A DNA stretch of 64,000 nucleotides from Drechmeria coniospora (lineage: Eukaryota > Ascomycota > Sordariomycetes > Hypocreales > Ophiocordycipitaceae). Positions within the stretch are counted from its first letter, which is position 1; the number at the start of each line of letters is the position of its first letter. The notes below the pieces were generated by a model, which was not told the DNA's origin, did no database searches, and worked only from the letters and a program-made list of their open reading frames with translations. Made by a program: the position numbers and the translations under genes. The stretch lies in contig NC_054391.1 of NCBI RefSeq assembly GCF_001625195.1, forward strand, positions 6,025,157 to 6,089,156. Direction: 5' to 3'. Below, piece after piece: positions 1 to 11,357 of this stretch.

Positions 1-1821
1 CGTGTGCCGTTTATTAATCGCCTGCCCTCATACGGAGTGCGCCGTATTAATATTACTACTTTACTCCGTACTTGCACAAGGATATAATAGGGTACATACA
101 ATAATACAGTACACCTGCAAGTAGCAGGACTATGTGGTGCCTAAGTACACTGTAGTATTAAGTATTACCTACTAACAACTAATAATTACCCTGGTTCTAC
201 AAGTGCATGTAAGTACTGTCCTGCGAGCAGGTAATTACTTATACTTATATCCAGTACCACAAAGTGCTTCGCCTTGGCAGGGTCCTATTAATTGATACAT
301 TGAGTGGAACAGTGCAGAGTACAGTACGGACGTGTATTAGTACGGTACACATAACCACGTAAGGAATGCCGTCCAACGATGGGGTAACGAGAGCTACTTA
401 CGCCGTACTGTACTTGCAGTACCTGCTATTAGCCCCTGGCTGGTAGCGTCCTGAATAAGGTGGAAACCCTGCTGTTGAGACGGAGCGATCCGAAGACCCT
501 GGCTGACATCTCCTCAACGGAGCTTATATGAACGAAGAACGGAGCACGGAGTAGCATCGATCAGTTTCTAGGACCAGACATTTATTTCGGACATGGTCCA
601 TATTTCGCACATCAACGTATCATAACACTGCAGTATCGGCTCTATAGGAAGACACTGGGTACTCGATTCGTTCATCCACATATACCAGCAAATCACCCAG
701 CTGAAGCATTTTCGCCGTTGCTAGTCAGCATGCCTAAGAATAATTCACGCACCGAAAAGAATCGCGACGGGACCAAACGGTGTATCAGGCTTTCATTTAC
801 CGTGGTCTTGATTCCCCGCATCTAACTTCCATCCACATCTGCAGCAAGCAAGACGGGGCGCGGCGCTCTACGTTGCCACACCGCGAAAACATTCACCGCG
901 GAAACATTTGGTAGGCGCACAGCTGGGTTCCCCCACGCCTAGAATTATTAGGCGAAATCTCCAGCTACAGTACCTAGTAGTTGGGCGAACCCCCCCCCTC
1001 ACTTTCTACCCGATCGTGCCCCGCGCGGTCCACCTTGGCACTAACAATGTTCCATCGAACTTTAAGGAGCACTGCTAGCTGTACGGAGTACCTAAGGCTG
1101 GCACTAACAATATAGTTGTACTTACTGCACAGAGCACAGTGGGCAGGCACTTACTGTACTGGTACCTCAGCTCCAAGTACTACCTAGTACTGGCAGGTAT
1201 TGTGAGAGGTATCTACTCGGTGGAACAATTCACTCCCCAGACCCCAGACATGCAACAGCAAGTGTTTGCCGAATATTTTAAAGATAGCACCGTGCCCATC
1301 ATAAACTGGGCGCGCAGACAACTCACTACTCTTGTATCTATATTAGTCACTTGTACTATTATTAATGAACATATGCAGGTGGGAAGGCTCGCAAGTGCCA
1401 TTTTTGAAGCGCAGAACGTACTTGAAGAAGCCTGGGCGTGTGTGTCGAACAACTTACTAAGGCGCCAACACACCAGGCAACAAATTCACTCGTTCGCAGG
1501 CACTACCTTAGGGTACTGTGTCGATACTACTTGGCTAGTACTTTATCCTACCGCCGCAGTAGCTACTTCGTTCTTTGTAGCATGCATCTGTGCTAAGGTA
1601 TCAGCTACCTCGTGAAGAACCGCACCTCTCTTAAGACCTGGCTTCCTGTTCTCTTCCAACGACGACCAAACGTCACCTCCAACCCTGGGCCGCTGTCGCC
1701 CGACAAGTCCCCAATTCTTGCCCTTTTCCTCTTCATCAGTACAGATTTTTCACCTCGTCCTCATGATCGGCCCTCTTTCCGACGACATCGCCTCGCGCCT
1801 TGCTGCCCACCGCCGCTGAAC
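1..1821. repeat. Left-edge intergenic region with GTAC-rich repeat island
   Basis: No gene is supported here. Bases 1 to about 450, and again about 1060-1210, are dense in short GTAC-centred words, including exact TACTCCGTA at 62-70 and TACGGAGTA at 1082-1090. The middle part (about 450-1050) is ordinary mixed sequence, with a C-run near 990. An open frame over 1139-1615 begins with GTG, lies across island sequence and resembles no protein I know. The last 150 bases before 1822 are pyrimidine-rich and would serve as the leader of the E2 gene that follows. Confidence 0.6.
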
Positions 1822-3689
1822 ATGGACAAGTCCATTATCCGCATCTCCAAGGTTCGCCCAGTGCCCCGCATCTCTCTCCATCACTTTCACCAAGCTACCA
1901 TGCTAACACGAGGCCTCACGCAGGAGCTCAGCGACATCCAAAAGGGGTCCGACCTCGGTATATTTCTGCCGTGTGAATAGTCCGCGGAGCAATCCTGACG
2001 TTGAGTTGCTGTAGCCATCGCGGTCGCCTGCCGAGACATCGATGTTCGAAACATCAAGGCCTTGATCGTCGGTCCACATGAGACCCCGTACGAATTTGGA
2101 TTTTACGAGGGAAGCCCGATATGATTCGAAGCCTCGAACAATAATTTCGTCCGAAGCTAACTATAGGAACCAGTTCGCCATTCGTTTTCATAAAGGTAGG
2201 TCGGCTTGAGCATCCCCTTGGCCACCAACCGGTGACTAACGAGAGTCCGGCAGAGTATCCTTCCAAGGCACCGAACGTGCAATGCGTCACAACAAACAAA
2301 GGGCAATGCAGATTTAACCCCAACATATACGCCAACGGCAAAGTTTGCTTGTATGCCCATGCAGCACTCCACGGTTGACGCTGGCTAACGGTGCGTAGGT
2401 CGATCCTCGGGTAATGGACCAGGCTTCCACATTCTGCTTTCACGCCGTGCCCCCACAGAATCTAACCTGCTCGGTAGGACATGGCGCGGGGAGCGGTCGG
2501 AAGAATGGTCCTCTGCTCAGGGTTTGGAGTCGATTCTCTTGTCCATTCAGAGTCTTCTTTCGGCAAACCCATACGAGAATGAGCCTGGTTTCGAGGATGC
2601 AAATGGGGAATCCGACCAGAAGATGCAAAGGGAATACGTTCAAAAAGTGCATTTTTCCGCTAGAGATGACGCTTGGATTTATCTAACCCGGCCCAGATCC
2701 GTCACGAGAACTTGCGCATATCCATCATACAGCGACTAGAGAGTTACCTCGGCCTTAACCCGGACGGCTCCAGGATCAGCAACGATGCCAAGGAGGCGGA
2801 GGAGAGCGAGGTCCCGTTTGAGCCCTTCAAGGATCTCTGCAAAAGGCGATTCCTCTGGTACTACACGTCGTATCTCACTGCGATAGAGAGGAGCAAGCTG
2901 GAGGTAAAGGAGCGGCAGGCGTTCGTACGAATGCCCTTTGAGTCGCAGTTTCACAATTCCATGGAAGGTCGCTTCAACTATCCGGAGCTCGAACGCAGGT
3001 TGAAGAACATCAAGGCGTTTCTCGACGCAGAACCCAACGTATGGGCCGAGGAAGGCGTAGCGGCGATGGCTCAGGAGACGACCGTCTGCGTGAACCTGCA
3101 ACATCAGTTTGAGCAGGTCTCGGCGGCCTTGAAGCGCGGCGATATGCCGCACGATGTAACGCTCGAGGATGGAAATCCATTCGTGTGGATCATCACATAC
3201 TTTGGACGGCCCATGACCAACCTTGACGGAGGGCTGTTCCGCATCAGGATGAACTTTAGTCCCCGCTTTCCCGACGAACAACCTCGAGTCCGGTTCGAGA
3301 CGAGGATATTCCATCATCACGTAGCCGACGACGGCACCGCCTGCTACAGCCCCAATCCGTTGAAGAGAGAGGACATCGGGTCCCACATCGCCGCCATCTT
3401 CGCCGTGCTGGAGGAGGACGACCCGGCCTATGACCCCAGAGAGATTGTCAACCCGGAGGCCACCCGCATGTACTGGGGCGGCGACGCCGAGAAGAGGAAG
3501 ATGTACAACCGTCGTCTGCGCCGGTCGGTACAGCAGAGTCTAGAGTCAGCAAGCCGCCTGCCCGTGCGATTCCCCGCTTGCAAATCCACTGACTGGCCGC
3601 AGGGATTTTCCGGAATAGATTTGGCTGCAGACGCGGCATCCGCAGGTTTCACACGTGAAAGGAAGTGCATGCAGATAGATACCATTTGA
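1822..3689 (+). CDS. Double-domain ubiquitin-conjugating (E2) protein, UBE2Z-like N-terminal half
   Basis: I reconstruct eight exons: 1822-1851, 1924-1957, 2015-2109, 2174-2195, 2254-2350, 2399-2410, 2478-2646 and 2697-3689, giving 483 aa. The N-terminal half is a UBE2Z-like E2 core. It opens MDKSIIRISKELSDIQKGSD and carries the active-site context NGKVCLSILG (Cys92) followed by GTWRGERSEEWSSAQ. The C-terminal half holds a second E2-like fold, about residues 310-425, with GRPMTNLDGGLFRI and DDGTACYSPNPLKRED (Cys369). E2s carry ubiquitin as a thioester on their cysteine and act with E3 ligases. Seven introns keep the frame, and six have GT...AG ends. Intron 3 (2110-2173) begins GG instead of GT, although its branch site (GCTAAC) and CAG acceptor are intact. 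If it is retained, a stop follows within five codons. The double-domain layout matches a fungal family I recall; the function of the second domain is unknown. Confidence 0.88.
2110..2173 (+). other. Intron 3 of the E2 gene with non-canonical GG donor
   Basis: The reading frame requires removal of this segment, because TTTTACGAG (ending FYE) must join TTCGCCATTCG (FAIR) to continue the E2 fold. The 5' end reads GGAAGC where GTAAGC would be a normal donor, a one-base difference at position +2. The 3' half is normal, with GCTAAC at about 2155-2160 and a CAG at 2171-2173. It may be a real non-canonical site, a damaging point change or a sequencing error. Confidence 0.7.
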
Positions 3690-4164
3690 TACCATCGATT
3701 GAGGCCTCTTCCTCCCCCAAATAGCCGGGGGTCGTCAGCAGAGGGCTGGTGGCCGTAGGACAGCCTCGTGTCGTATTTGCCTGCCTGGGAAACTGGAGCT
3801 TGGTGATTGCGTCACACGAGCGGCTCCCATTCAGTACTGGAGCCAGCCTAGATAAGGGAGACGTCAGGTCGAAGCGGTTATGATTGATGCCTGACTACCA
3901 TGTCCCGGCCCTCGCGTACGGGTATTCACGATGACGTGATTGTCGGAGAGATTCTGCCTCGATGGAAGGCAGCCGTGGATATACTTTGTCGGTACGTTGA
4001 AGATTGGGGATGGGGTATCGTGGCAAACGCATTTTGTGTGCTTATTCTCGAAGGAGAAGGAAGCCAGTCGTCTCGTGATTTGCAAAACCGCAGATCAACC
4101 AACCGGACCGGACCGGACCGGACCTTGGTCTTGAAAGCATGCCACCAAAGTCATTACCCGTCAG
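3690..4164. other. Intergenic region between convergent genes
   Basis: This is the shared 3' flank of the E2 gene (+) and the unknown gene on the minus strand. No coding signal is seen. A short tandem repeat of a GGACC/CCGGA unit occupies about 4103-4124 (roughly four copies). Confidence 0.5.
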
Positions 4165-5010
4165 CTACCTCTTGCCCTTGACCTTCTTCGCGATGCGGTC
4201 GACACCCGGCGCGTACGGGGCCGCGACGCCGGCGTACTTTTCTTGCTTGCCGTCGCCTTTGAACTCGTACGTGGCATTTCGGCCGATGGAGGCAGGCGTG
4301 CCCTGGGTTGGGCAGGAGATTTGCTCGGCATGAAGCTTGTCAAGGGAGTCGCCGACGACGGCGTACTGCGACCAGTTGACGGGGGGGCATCGGACAACCT
4401 TTTGGGCCTGCGGGAGAGAGGTCCACTCCTTCCGCCTCGGGTTGTTGGCTTTTCCGCCCTCGTCGTCCTCGTCGGCGTCGGCGTCGCCCTCGTCGTCCCA
4501 TGCGGCTGCCAGTCGCGCCTCGTCTCCGCGCGACCTGACCTTCCCGGCGGCCAAGTCCTTCACGAAGTCGTCGGGTGCTTCGAGCGCATCCTCCTTGGCC
4601 TTGTGCAGAGCCAGGATGTCGGCGGCGGCACGCTTCCTCTGGACCTGCAAGACCGATATGGCCGACTTGAGGGCGAGAACGTCCGGGTTGGCGTCAAAGT
4701 CGATGGGCTCCGGCGGCGGAGGCGGGATGCTGGCGGCCTGCGGTAGGTGGGAGGCGTGGGAGTAGGTCGGCCGGGAGAAGGTCGGCCGCATGGGCGGTGG
4801 TGGATGTAGCGGCGGGAACAGCGGTAGGGGGTTGGTTGCTTCGACGGGCGGCACCGCACCCGCCGTGTCGACCCTGACCGCGTCCGCGTAGGGTTCCGGC
4901 AGCCGGCTCGTCGGCAGGGTCGGGGTGATGGGCGAGACGGGGGGGGGAGGAATGGGTGACTGGTCGGATCTGGAGGTGGAAACGGAGAGGTTGGGCCTCT
5001 GGTGCGGCAT
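4165..5010 (-). CDS. Conserved fungal protein of unknown function, proline-rich with acidic segment
   Basis: An uninterrupted 281-aa frame starts at an ATG (5010-5008) and ends in TAG. The first 110 residues are Pro/Ser-rich and probably disordered. A predicted helical segment follows (FDANPDVLALKSAISVLQVQ, then KRAAADILALHKAKEDAL), and then an acidic stretch (WDDEGDADADEDDEGG). A C-terminal block contains PPVNWSQYAVVGDSLDKLHAEQ and ends in basic KKVKGKR. The helix plus PPVNW...LDKLHEEQ pattern recalls an uncharacterised protein widespread in Pezizomycotina, which is from memory. No enzyme motif, signal peptide or membrane segment is seen. The coiled-coil, acidic and basic-tail composition suggests a nuclear protein, but that is inference. 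An additional upstream exon cannot be excluded. Confidence 0.7.
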   Translation of the reverse strand: MPHQRPNLSVSTSRSDQSPIPPPPVSPITPTLPTSRLPEPYADAVRVDTAGAVPPVEATNPLPLFPPLHPPPPMRPTFSRPTYSHASHLPQAASIPPPPPEPIDFDANPDVLALKSAISVLQVQRKRAAADILALHKAKEDALEAPDDFVKDLAAGKVRSRGDEARLAAAWDDEGDADADEDDEGGKANNPRRKEWTSLPQAQKVVRCPPVNWSQYAVVGDSLDKLHAEQISCPTQGTPASIGRNATYEFKGDGKQEKYAGVAAPYAPGVDRIAKKVKGKR

Positions 5011-8000
5011 GGCGAGGGCAGTCAGTCGGATGGATGCGACCGCCTCCAGCGCGCGTGCTCTGGACTGGAATCGGGCGGACGAAGGACGAAGACGAGTGCT
5101 GACCGCCGGCAGGTTGGTTTATTCAAGCTCGGCAGGCATCGCGTGCAAGTGGGTGACGCGCTTCCTTGGTGGTGGTTGGTGTGCATGTAGGTGTAGGTTT
5201 CTAGTATAGGTTGCTTGGACCAGGGCGGCTGACGTCATCAAGTCGTGGCAGAAGCTGAGTGCGGTGGACACGGAGATGCTATCAAGCAGTGCGGGGAACG
5301 ATGTACCTGTACCTCCTTGGTTCAGTGCCAAAGACAGGGACTTGAGTGCTGCAATGCCCTGTATCTGGTACTTGATGGTCCTACGGCTAGGACGCGGGTG
5401 GTACAACATTAATAGTGCTTAGGTAAACCGATACGTTTACGCCGTGAAAATCCAGACTGTAATATTCCAGTGCACGAGTTCCCGGAATGCGAGCACGAGT
5501 TCCGAAGTAGATGCTCGTAGAGAGGTACTAACCGGCACCGGCATGTATTTTTGCGCAAGCAAGTCGATTTCGAAATTCATGCATCCTCAGTTAGAGTACT
5601 ACTACCAAGGAAGTACTTACATGTAGAAGCAATCGCGTAATACTAATTACCTAGTACTTTGCATGCTCGCCAGGTTTGACTCCACGGGCGACCTGGCCTA
5701 CTGTGGTGGCTCGTAGAGCTGCGGGGTTCTCTACAGGGTACAGGCATGCGCTGTAATTACAAGTACTTGTACATACACCGTACGGTCAAGCAGGCAGAGT
5801 CGGAGGGGCAGATAAGTAAGTACACCAACACATTGATTCAACAGCCAGAGAAAGTGTCCTGTGCTCAATGCAATAATATATTGCTAATAAACGTACGGAG
5901 TACTTGTACTTACTGTACATTACGTTCTTGTCAATTCCACCCAGATGGTGCAGAAATTCGCCTATGGTTAGCACTTACACCTACATAAGAGTTGGTCGCA
6001 TTGGTGATGGACATCCTCTCTGATTCATTCCTCCGATCGGGATACTTACCCCTTCCATTTTTGCATTGTACATGTACTGAACCATGCCACACTGATACAG
6101 AAGAGATACAGCGGCCGGAGTATCTGGTACCAAGTCTTCCTTCAAATGGCCGATTGCTCAAGCGCCCTTCGCATCCTTGCCCTGCCATACGGGTGAGCGG
6201 AATGGAGATATCGAACTCTTGCTCGCTGTGCTGCGCAACCTGGAGCGGCGTTGCAAGCAACAATTTCCTTCTACCCATCGTCCAATGCGGAGCTTGCTCT
6301 TCGACTTTCCCTCGGAAGCACCGATTAGGGCTCGCACACCATCTCGATCAATAGCCAGCCGAGACGGCGTCACGAAGAAGCTCCCTTCACGCTTCATGTA
6401 TCTATACATGCGCGCACGTCTCGCTCGTGCCCGAACCAAGTCTTTGGAACATATCCGTTGACAGAGAGCAGACTGGCCGCACTCCAACGGACCAATAAGC
6501 ATATCCGGGTTGCTTCTATCTGCGTCCCGATGGCAATACGCACTTGCACAAACCATACGGGGCGAGGCGTGTGCCGTAACCGGATGTTATGTCCTCTCGC
6601 ACGTACGGGGATCTATACAAATGCACGCAAAAACACAGATGGATTTGCCATCAGACGTTCGTCCATGACACGAAGGCACTGTTTACAGTCCGACAGACGG
6701 CTTCCAGGTACCCTATAGGAGGGAAACATGCGGCTTTGGGCAGGCCCAGCGGAGAGTGCTAACGGTGTGACTGTACCTGGATGCCTGACATGGAAGGATA
6801 AAAGACGATGATACCTGTAGATCCGAAATGCTAACAGGCGGGACGGACTTGTTCACACTCCCCGCACGGCCGCCACGACGGTGATGGCGAGAAGGTGGTG
6901 ATGACAGGGAGCAACACTATTCGACGACTACGATTTTTGCTAGTCACCGTCTGTACCTAGCACGATGCCAAGTTCCTTTGCGCTTGTCCGTGGCCGCGAT
7001 AGAATTTCTTCTGCTTCTTCTGCCAACTGCTCCTGCTTGCACACGTATGTACGAGTACGGCTACGCTTACTGTGCTTGTGCATTGATAGTGCACAACCAA
7101 TTCCCCCTCTCCTCCACTCGCTCCCCTCCCTCTATCCCCTCCCTCTCCCCCTCCCTCTCCCATCCCTCCGTCGTCCCTCGGACTAGGGGTCGGGTGGTGG
7201 TGTCAATTTGTCTCTAGCGTGTCATTCCTCGACGAAGCCATGGACGGAGGCTCGAAGCCATGCAATTCATCGCGGCACCTAAGCCGTCTTGTGGACAGGA
7301 CATGCCTTCTGGTGTGGGCGCAAAGGAATTTCCCTCATGGGGGGCGCCGCCACGACCGATGCCTATCAGTCCTCGTCGCTCAGACACTCATGCAGACACT
7401 CTTTCCCACTCCCTCTCTCCGTTGGCGACACTGCTTCGAGTGACCAAGACCATTTCGAGTTTCGGCGTAAGCTCCGGCTGCATTTCCATACTGTATTCTT
7501 GCACTGTATTGACTACTTGCTCCTGTCGTTCCGTATGCCACATGCCGCTCGCCCCGAGACTTGACATCGGTCAAGCCAGCTTGCACCATACATGTTGCCT
7601 GTGGCGAACTGTCATCTCAAACACACGAGCCGTCAAGACACCGCTCTCTCGACGGCAGCACCTTTCGTACCTGCATAGTCCAGCTAGTCCATGCCTCCGC
7701 TTGAAGTAAAGTGGACGAACCGGCAGGGCCACCCGCTCCAACCGTCGTCAAGGTGCCACGGTGCTGCCATCGGTCACCCGATCGGACCGTCGTGCCTCTG
7801 CTTTGCCGAACAAGACGCCACGCCAACTTCTCGTATCCGAAGAGACGAAACGGGGCGCCACCGACATCGCTGACGAGACTCGAGCACTGGCGGGGACCCA
7901 TCTCGCTGGACCTGACTGTCGCCGTCTCTTTCTCGGCTTCGCCACGTCCTCGTTCCGCCAGTCCGCGGCTGCTCTTGCGTTGGCCGTCATCGGGGGCGCA

Positions 8001-8311
8001 GGAAAGAAGTGTTCTTGATCAAGACGTGCTTCCGAGGGCTAGCGAGTGACCAAGCCATTGCATGCCGTTTACCTGCTGGCCATCGACGGGGACAAACGAG
8101 CCCAGTAGACGCAGACGGCGCCGCTGCCGCTCATCAGCGGGGACTTCGAATTCACCCACCGAGACAATAGAGCACCGACCAACGACGTATGCCTGCGTTG
8201 GCCTCGAGCGGCGTCGACAACTTCCATCGTGAGCCGAGTGCCCCGGCTCAAGCCGCGCGCGACGAGTCGAGGGCTGGTCAAAACGCTTGCCGCACGCGGC
8301 CAATCGCGGAG
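5011..8311. other. 3.3 kb intergenic region with a GTAC island and a pyrimidine tract
   Basis: No convincing gene. About 5390-5990 is a GTAC-rich island with an exact TACGGAGTA near 5893. Bases 6000-6960 are mixed sequence with only short overlapping frames on both strands and no conserved protein. About 7095-7180 is a strong C/T tract (repeated CCCTCC and CTCTCC), typical of fungal promoters and leaders. From 7200 to 8311 several short frames overlap on both strands, none recognisable. Part of this is probably promoter or 5' UTR of the gene starting at 8312, and an upstream exon there is possible. Confidence 0.5.
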
Positions 8312-8791
8312 ATGACAACCTCGCCGGATGATATCAACACATGCCCTGGGTCTAGCACGACTGAGTGCCGCCGTTCACCCGCCAGCCATGAGGAGGGGAG
8401 GCCGCCGGGAAGCCTAGCATCCGATGAAGGCAAAAGCCAGCGTGCGGGACTTCGGTGGTTCAGCCAGATGAAGTCTTGGCTTTCCGTCAGCGAGCCTTCG
8501 GCGCAGGCGATGAAGGATCAGAGAAAGTCGGCCTATCGCAAGTACGGCATTGATCTCCACGACCCCAACGCCGCCGCAAAGATGCATTTACCCATCGGCA
8601 AAGTACCCGAAGGCGTTACTACATCTACGAAAGGCCCCCGTCCGGAAAAGGTATTCCAAGAGAGGGCCAAACGGGCGGGGACGGTTGGCAGGCAGGCGTA
8701 CCTAGCCCACGACGGGTCGCAATCGGTCTCCAGCGGCTTGTCCTCCAACGCAAGCACCAAGGAAGCCAGTCCGGTTGCCCCGTGGGCGTGA
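8312..8791 (+). CDS. Small conserved fungal protein of unknown function
   Basis: The frame encodes 159 aa from the ATG at 8312. The open frame extends further upstream but without clear conservation, so this ATG (MTTSPDDINT) is preferred. The core reads WFSQMKSWLSVSEPSAQAMK followed by YRKYGIDLHDPNAAAKMHLP and GKVPEGVTTSTKGPRPEKVF, ending SPVAPWA. I recall this block (SVSEPSAQA...KMHLP.G..P...TSTTGP.PE) in uncharacterised sordariomycete proteins. It has no signal peptide, membrane segment or catalytic motif, and is polar with short helices. It stands alone with large intergenic regions on both sides. The function is unknown. Confidence 0.6.
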   Translation: MTTSPDDINTCPGSSTTECRRSPASHEEGRPPGSLASDEGKSQRAGLRWFSQMKSWLSVSEPSAQAMKDQRKSAYRKYGIDLHDPNAAAKMHLPIGKVPEGVTTSTKGPRPEKVFQERAKRAGTVGRQAYLAHDGSQSVSSGLSSNASTKEASPVAPWA

Positions 8792-9718
8792 TGGGGCGAA
8801 CGTGATGGGCATGAGCGGCCATGGAACCGTTTAGCGAAGCGCCGTCACCAGGACATTTTGAGAGAGACTACGTGCGTCTTGACGGCAAACAACATTTACC
8901 TACTTGCGTGCGAGCTTGGTGGCGAAGCTATAGGGTAGCATGCAATTCGAATCTGGAAGAAGGGGACTTGACGCTCTGGAGTGGTCAAGTCGATGGGTTC
9001 TTGTACATTAGATATATCTGAATATCCTGAAAAGGACTTTCATGGTTCGTCGGAAAGTACAGTCGGCTTTCGGACGACAAATCTTGCACTCGACCGTAGC
9101 TTGACGCAGCTGTTCGTTCTTGTTCGTACAAAATTCGGAGGAAATGGGATCAATGTGCCACAGCCACTGGCAACCATCAGAAAAGATCATGCATGTGCTC
9201 CGTATTGAATACAAAGTACGGAGTATTACAGCAGCGCGAGTTGAAATGGGAGACAAGCCACAAGCGTCCTTTGTCGTCATAGTTCCTCATCACCATGCGG
9301 TGATTGATTGGCCATCGCCAGCTGGGGTGCCGCTGCTGATGCCTATGACGTATTACTGCTCACTCGCAGTAAGTATTATGCACACCAAGTCTACCCGATC
9401 TACTTCTTACGCTTGAGCGAGTGTCACCATGTTACTTTCGCTCGCGCGCCTCTGAGCTGAGGTGGCAACGTCGTTAACTTCAGCAAAGGCCGGCAAGTTC
9501 AGCGATCTCTGTTCTGCGTCCCAAGCACCCTCGACAAACTCTCGTCCCTGCGATGCGCCTTGTATGTTGCGAACTTGCTCGTTGTTTCGTATCACGCATC
9601 GCACATCACGCATCACGCATCACGCATACGGCCTTGAGCATTTAGCACATCGAACTCATCACCTCAATATCCAAACCAGCTCTCCATCGTCAAGAGTGGC
9701 ACCTGAGAAAAGCCGATC
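8792..9718. other. Intergenic region upstream of the DUF2417 gene
   Basis: No gene is recognised. An exact TACGGAGTA lies near 9217 in a small GTAC-rich patch. Bases 9591-9627 hold a tandem repeat of ATCACGC-type units (about five imperfect copies) roughly 100 bases before the next start codon, probably in the promoter or leader. Confidence 0.5.
9591..9627. repeat. Short ATCACGC tandem repeat
   Basis: Consecutive imperfect copies of ATCACGC (with one CGCAC variant) are visible directly in the sequence, about 90 bases upstream of the ATG at 9719. Confidence 0.7.
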
Positions 9719-11357
9719 ATGCCTCTCTTCTCCAACGCGGGCGGGAACGGGCAAGAGGTGAATGATCCTGGCAGCAGCGGCGGTGATGGAGATGTCGAGC
9801 AGACACCGGACGAGCGGACGCGGTTGCTCCCGAACCGTGTCGAACCGTATCCGCGGGCTATGCTCACGCCCGACGACCCTGCCGTGTCGCCCTACAACCT
9901 TTGGAGCATCCGCATCCTGCGGTACCTCACCGTCACCTTTTCGGCCGTCACCTTTGCCTGGTGGATCGTGCTGCTGGTTTCCGCCTTCGTGACGCCGCCG
10001 GGCCTGCACACACGCGGCGGCAACTTCCTTGCCTTTGGCTATGCGAGCCTGACGCTGTCGAATATGCTCCTCACCCTCCTCTTTTTCGGCGTGCCATCCA
10101 AGGCAGTGCGGGTACTGGCCGTAGTCCAGGCGGTAGGTTCATGCGGCGATGTCATTACTCTCAGCAAGACTGACTTTTCCTTCCCCCTAGTCACTGTTGC
10201 TGCTCGACATGATACTTCTGCTCTGCGTGCGGCAGACTCGGTACGAGGAGGGTTGGGTCGGCACCGTCAGCGTCGTCTGGGCATTGCTCATGAGCCTCTG
10301 GACCCTGCTCACGGACCGAAGCGTTCAATGGGGCAAGGAGGAAGAGGAAGAGCGGCTGACGGGCCGTGCAGAGACGCGGCGAACCCTGGTCGAGTGGTTG
10401 GCCGTGCTGCTATCGACTGTCGGATACGTCGTCATGGTCGTCGCCGTCGCCCTCATCACGATGACCATCATCTTGCGAGCCCTCGACTCGGCCGTGGCGC
10501 CGCCGGGGACCCTATACGCCGTCGACAATGGCCAATATCGCATCCACCTGCACTGCCGCGGAAACAGGACCGACTCGGCCGGCATGAAGTTGCCGACTGT
10601 CCTGTTGGAGGGCGGTGAGCGACCGGTCGAGGAGCACCTGTGGGCATTCATGGACAACGCCTTGAAGAATGGGTCCGTTTCACGATACTGCTTCGCCGAC
10701 CGTCCCGGCTACGGCTGGTCCGACACGGCACCATCGCCGTTGTCCGTAGGCTTCGCCACTGACGTCCTGGGCGAGGCGCTGGCCGAGGCCGGAGAGGGAG
10801 GCCCCTGGATCCTCGTCGGTGCGGGTATCGGCTCCCTGCATTCTCGCGTCTTCTCGTCGCGCCACGGCCGCGACGTCGAGGGCCTCCTTCTCATCGACCC
10901 GTTGCACGAGGACCTCCTCGGTGCCATCGCCACACCCGGACGCGGCTTCCTGCTTTGGCTGCGGGGCATCCTCTCACCCTTGGGCTTGGATCGTCTCTCC
11001 GGCGCCATCTTTCGAGGTCGGACGAGCAGAGACCGGCTTTACGGACGATGCGCGCAGCAAAACGGCAAGTTCATCTATGCCAAGCTGCAGGAGAGCCTGG
11101 TCGCCGACTCGTTCACCAAGCGCGACGTGCTGAGCAGCCGGCAGACACAGTTGCGGAACACGCCGCTCGTCGTCATCAGCTCTGGCCTGGAGATGAAGGA
11201 GAGCGGGACATGGGCGGACAAGCAGCGGGACCTGACGACGCTGACAGACGAGCTGAGGCACTGGGACATTGTCGACCGATCACCGCACCAGGTGTGGGAG
11301 ACGGTCGAGGGGAGGGAGCAGATGGAGAAGCGATTGCGGCAGTTGCTTCGACCGTGA
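9719..11357 (+). CDS. DUF2417-type integral membrane protein with alpha/beta-hydrolase fold
   Basis: Two exons (9719-10132, 10191-11357) encode 526 aa. The 58-nt intron has a GTAGGT donor, a CTGAC branch site and a CTAG acceptor. After a polar N-terminus come about five membrane segments between residues 65 and 232, for example YLTVTFSAVTFAWWIVLLV, NMLLTLLFFGV and WLAVLLSTVGYVVMVVAVAL. An alpha/beta-hydrolase domain follows: PTVLLEGG, then FADRPGYGWSDTAPSP, then the elbow LVGAGIGSLHSR, then LLLIDPLHEDLL, then a late His in SPHQVW. Fungal proteins of this architecture are usually labelled DUF2417 or 'mitochondrial integral membrane protein'. The substrate is unknown. The nucleophile elbow reads G-A-G-I-G, with Gly350 where a serine is expected, so hydrolase activity is doubtful. 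Confidence 0.85.

Noticed and set aside
1139..1615. 158-codon frame at the left edge
   Set aside because: It begins with GTG rather than ATG, lies across island sequence and resembles no protein.
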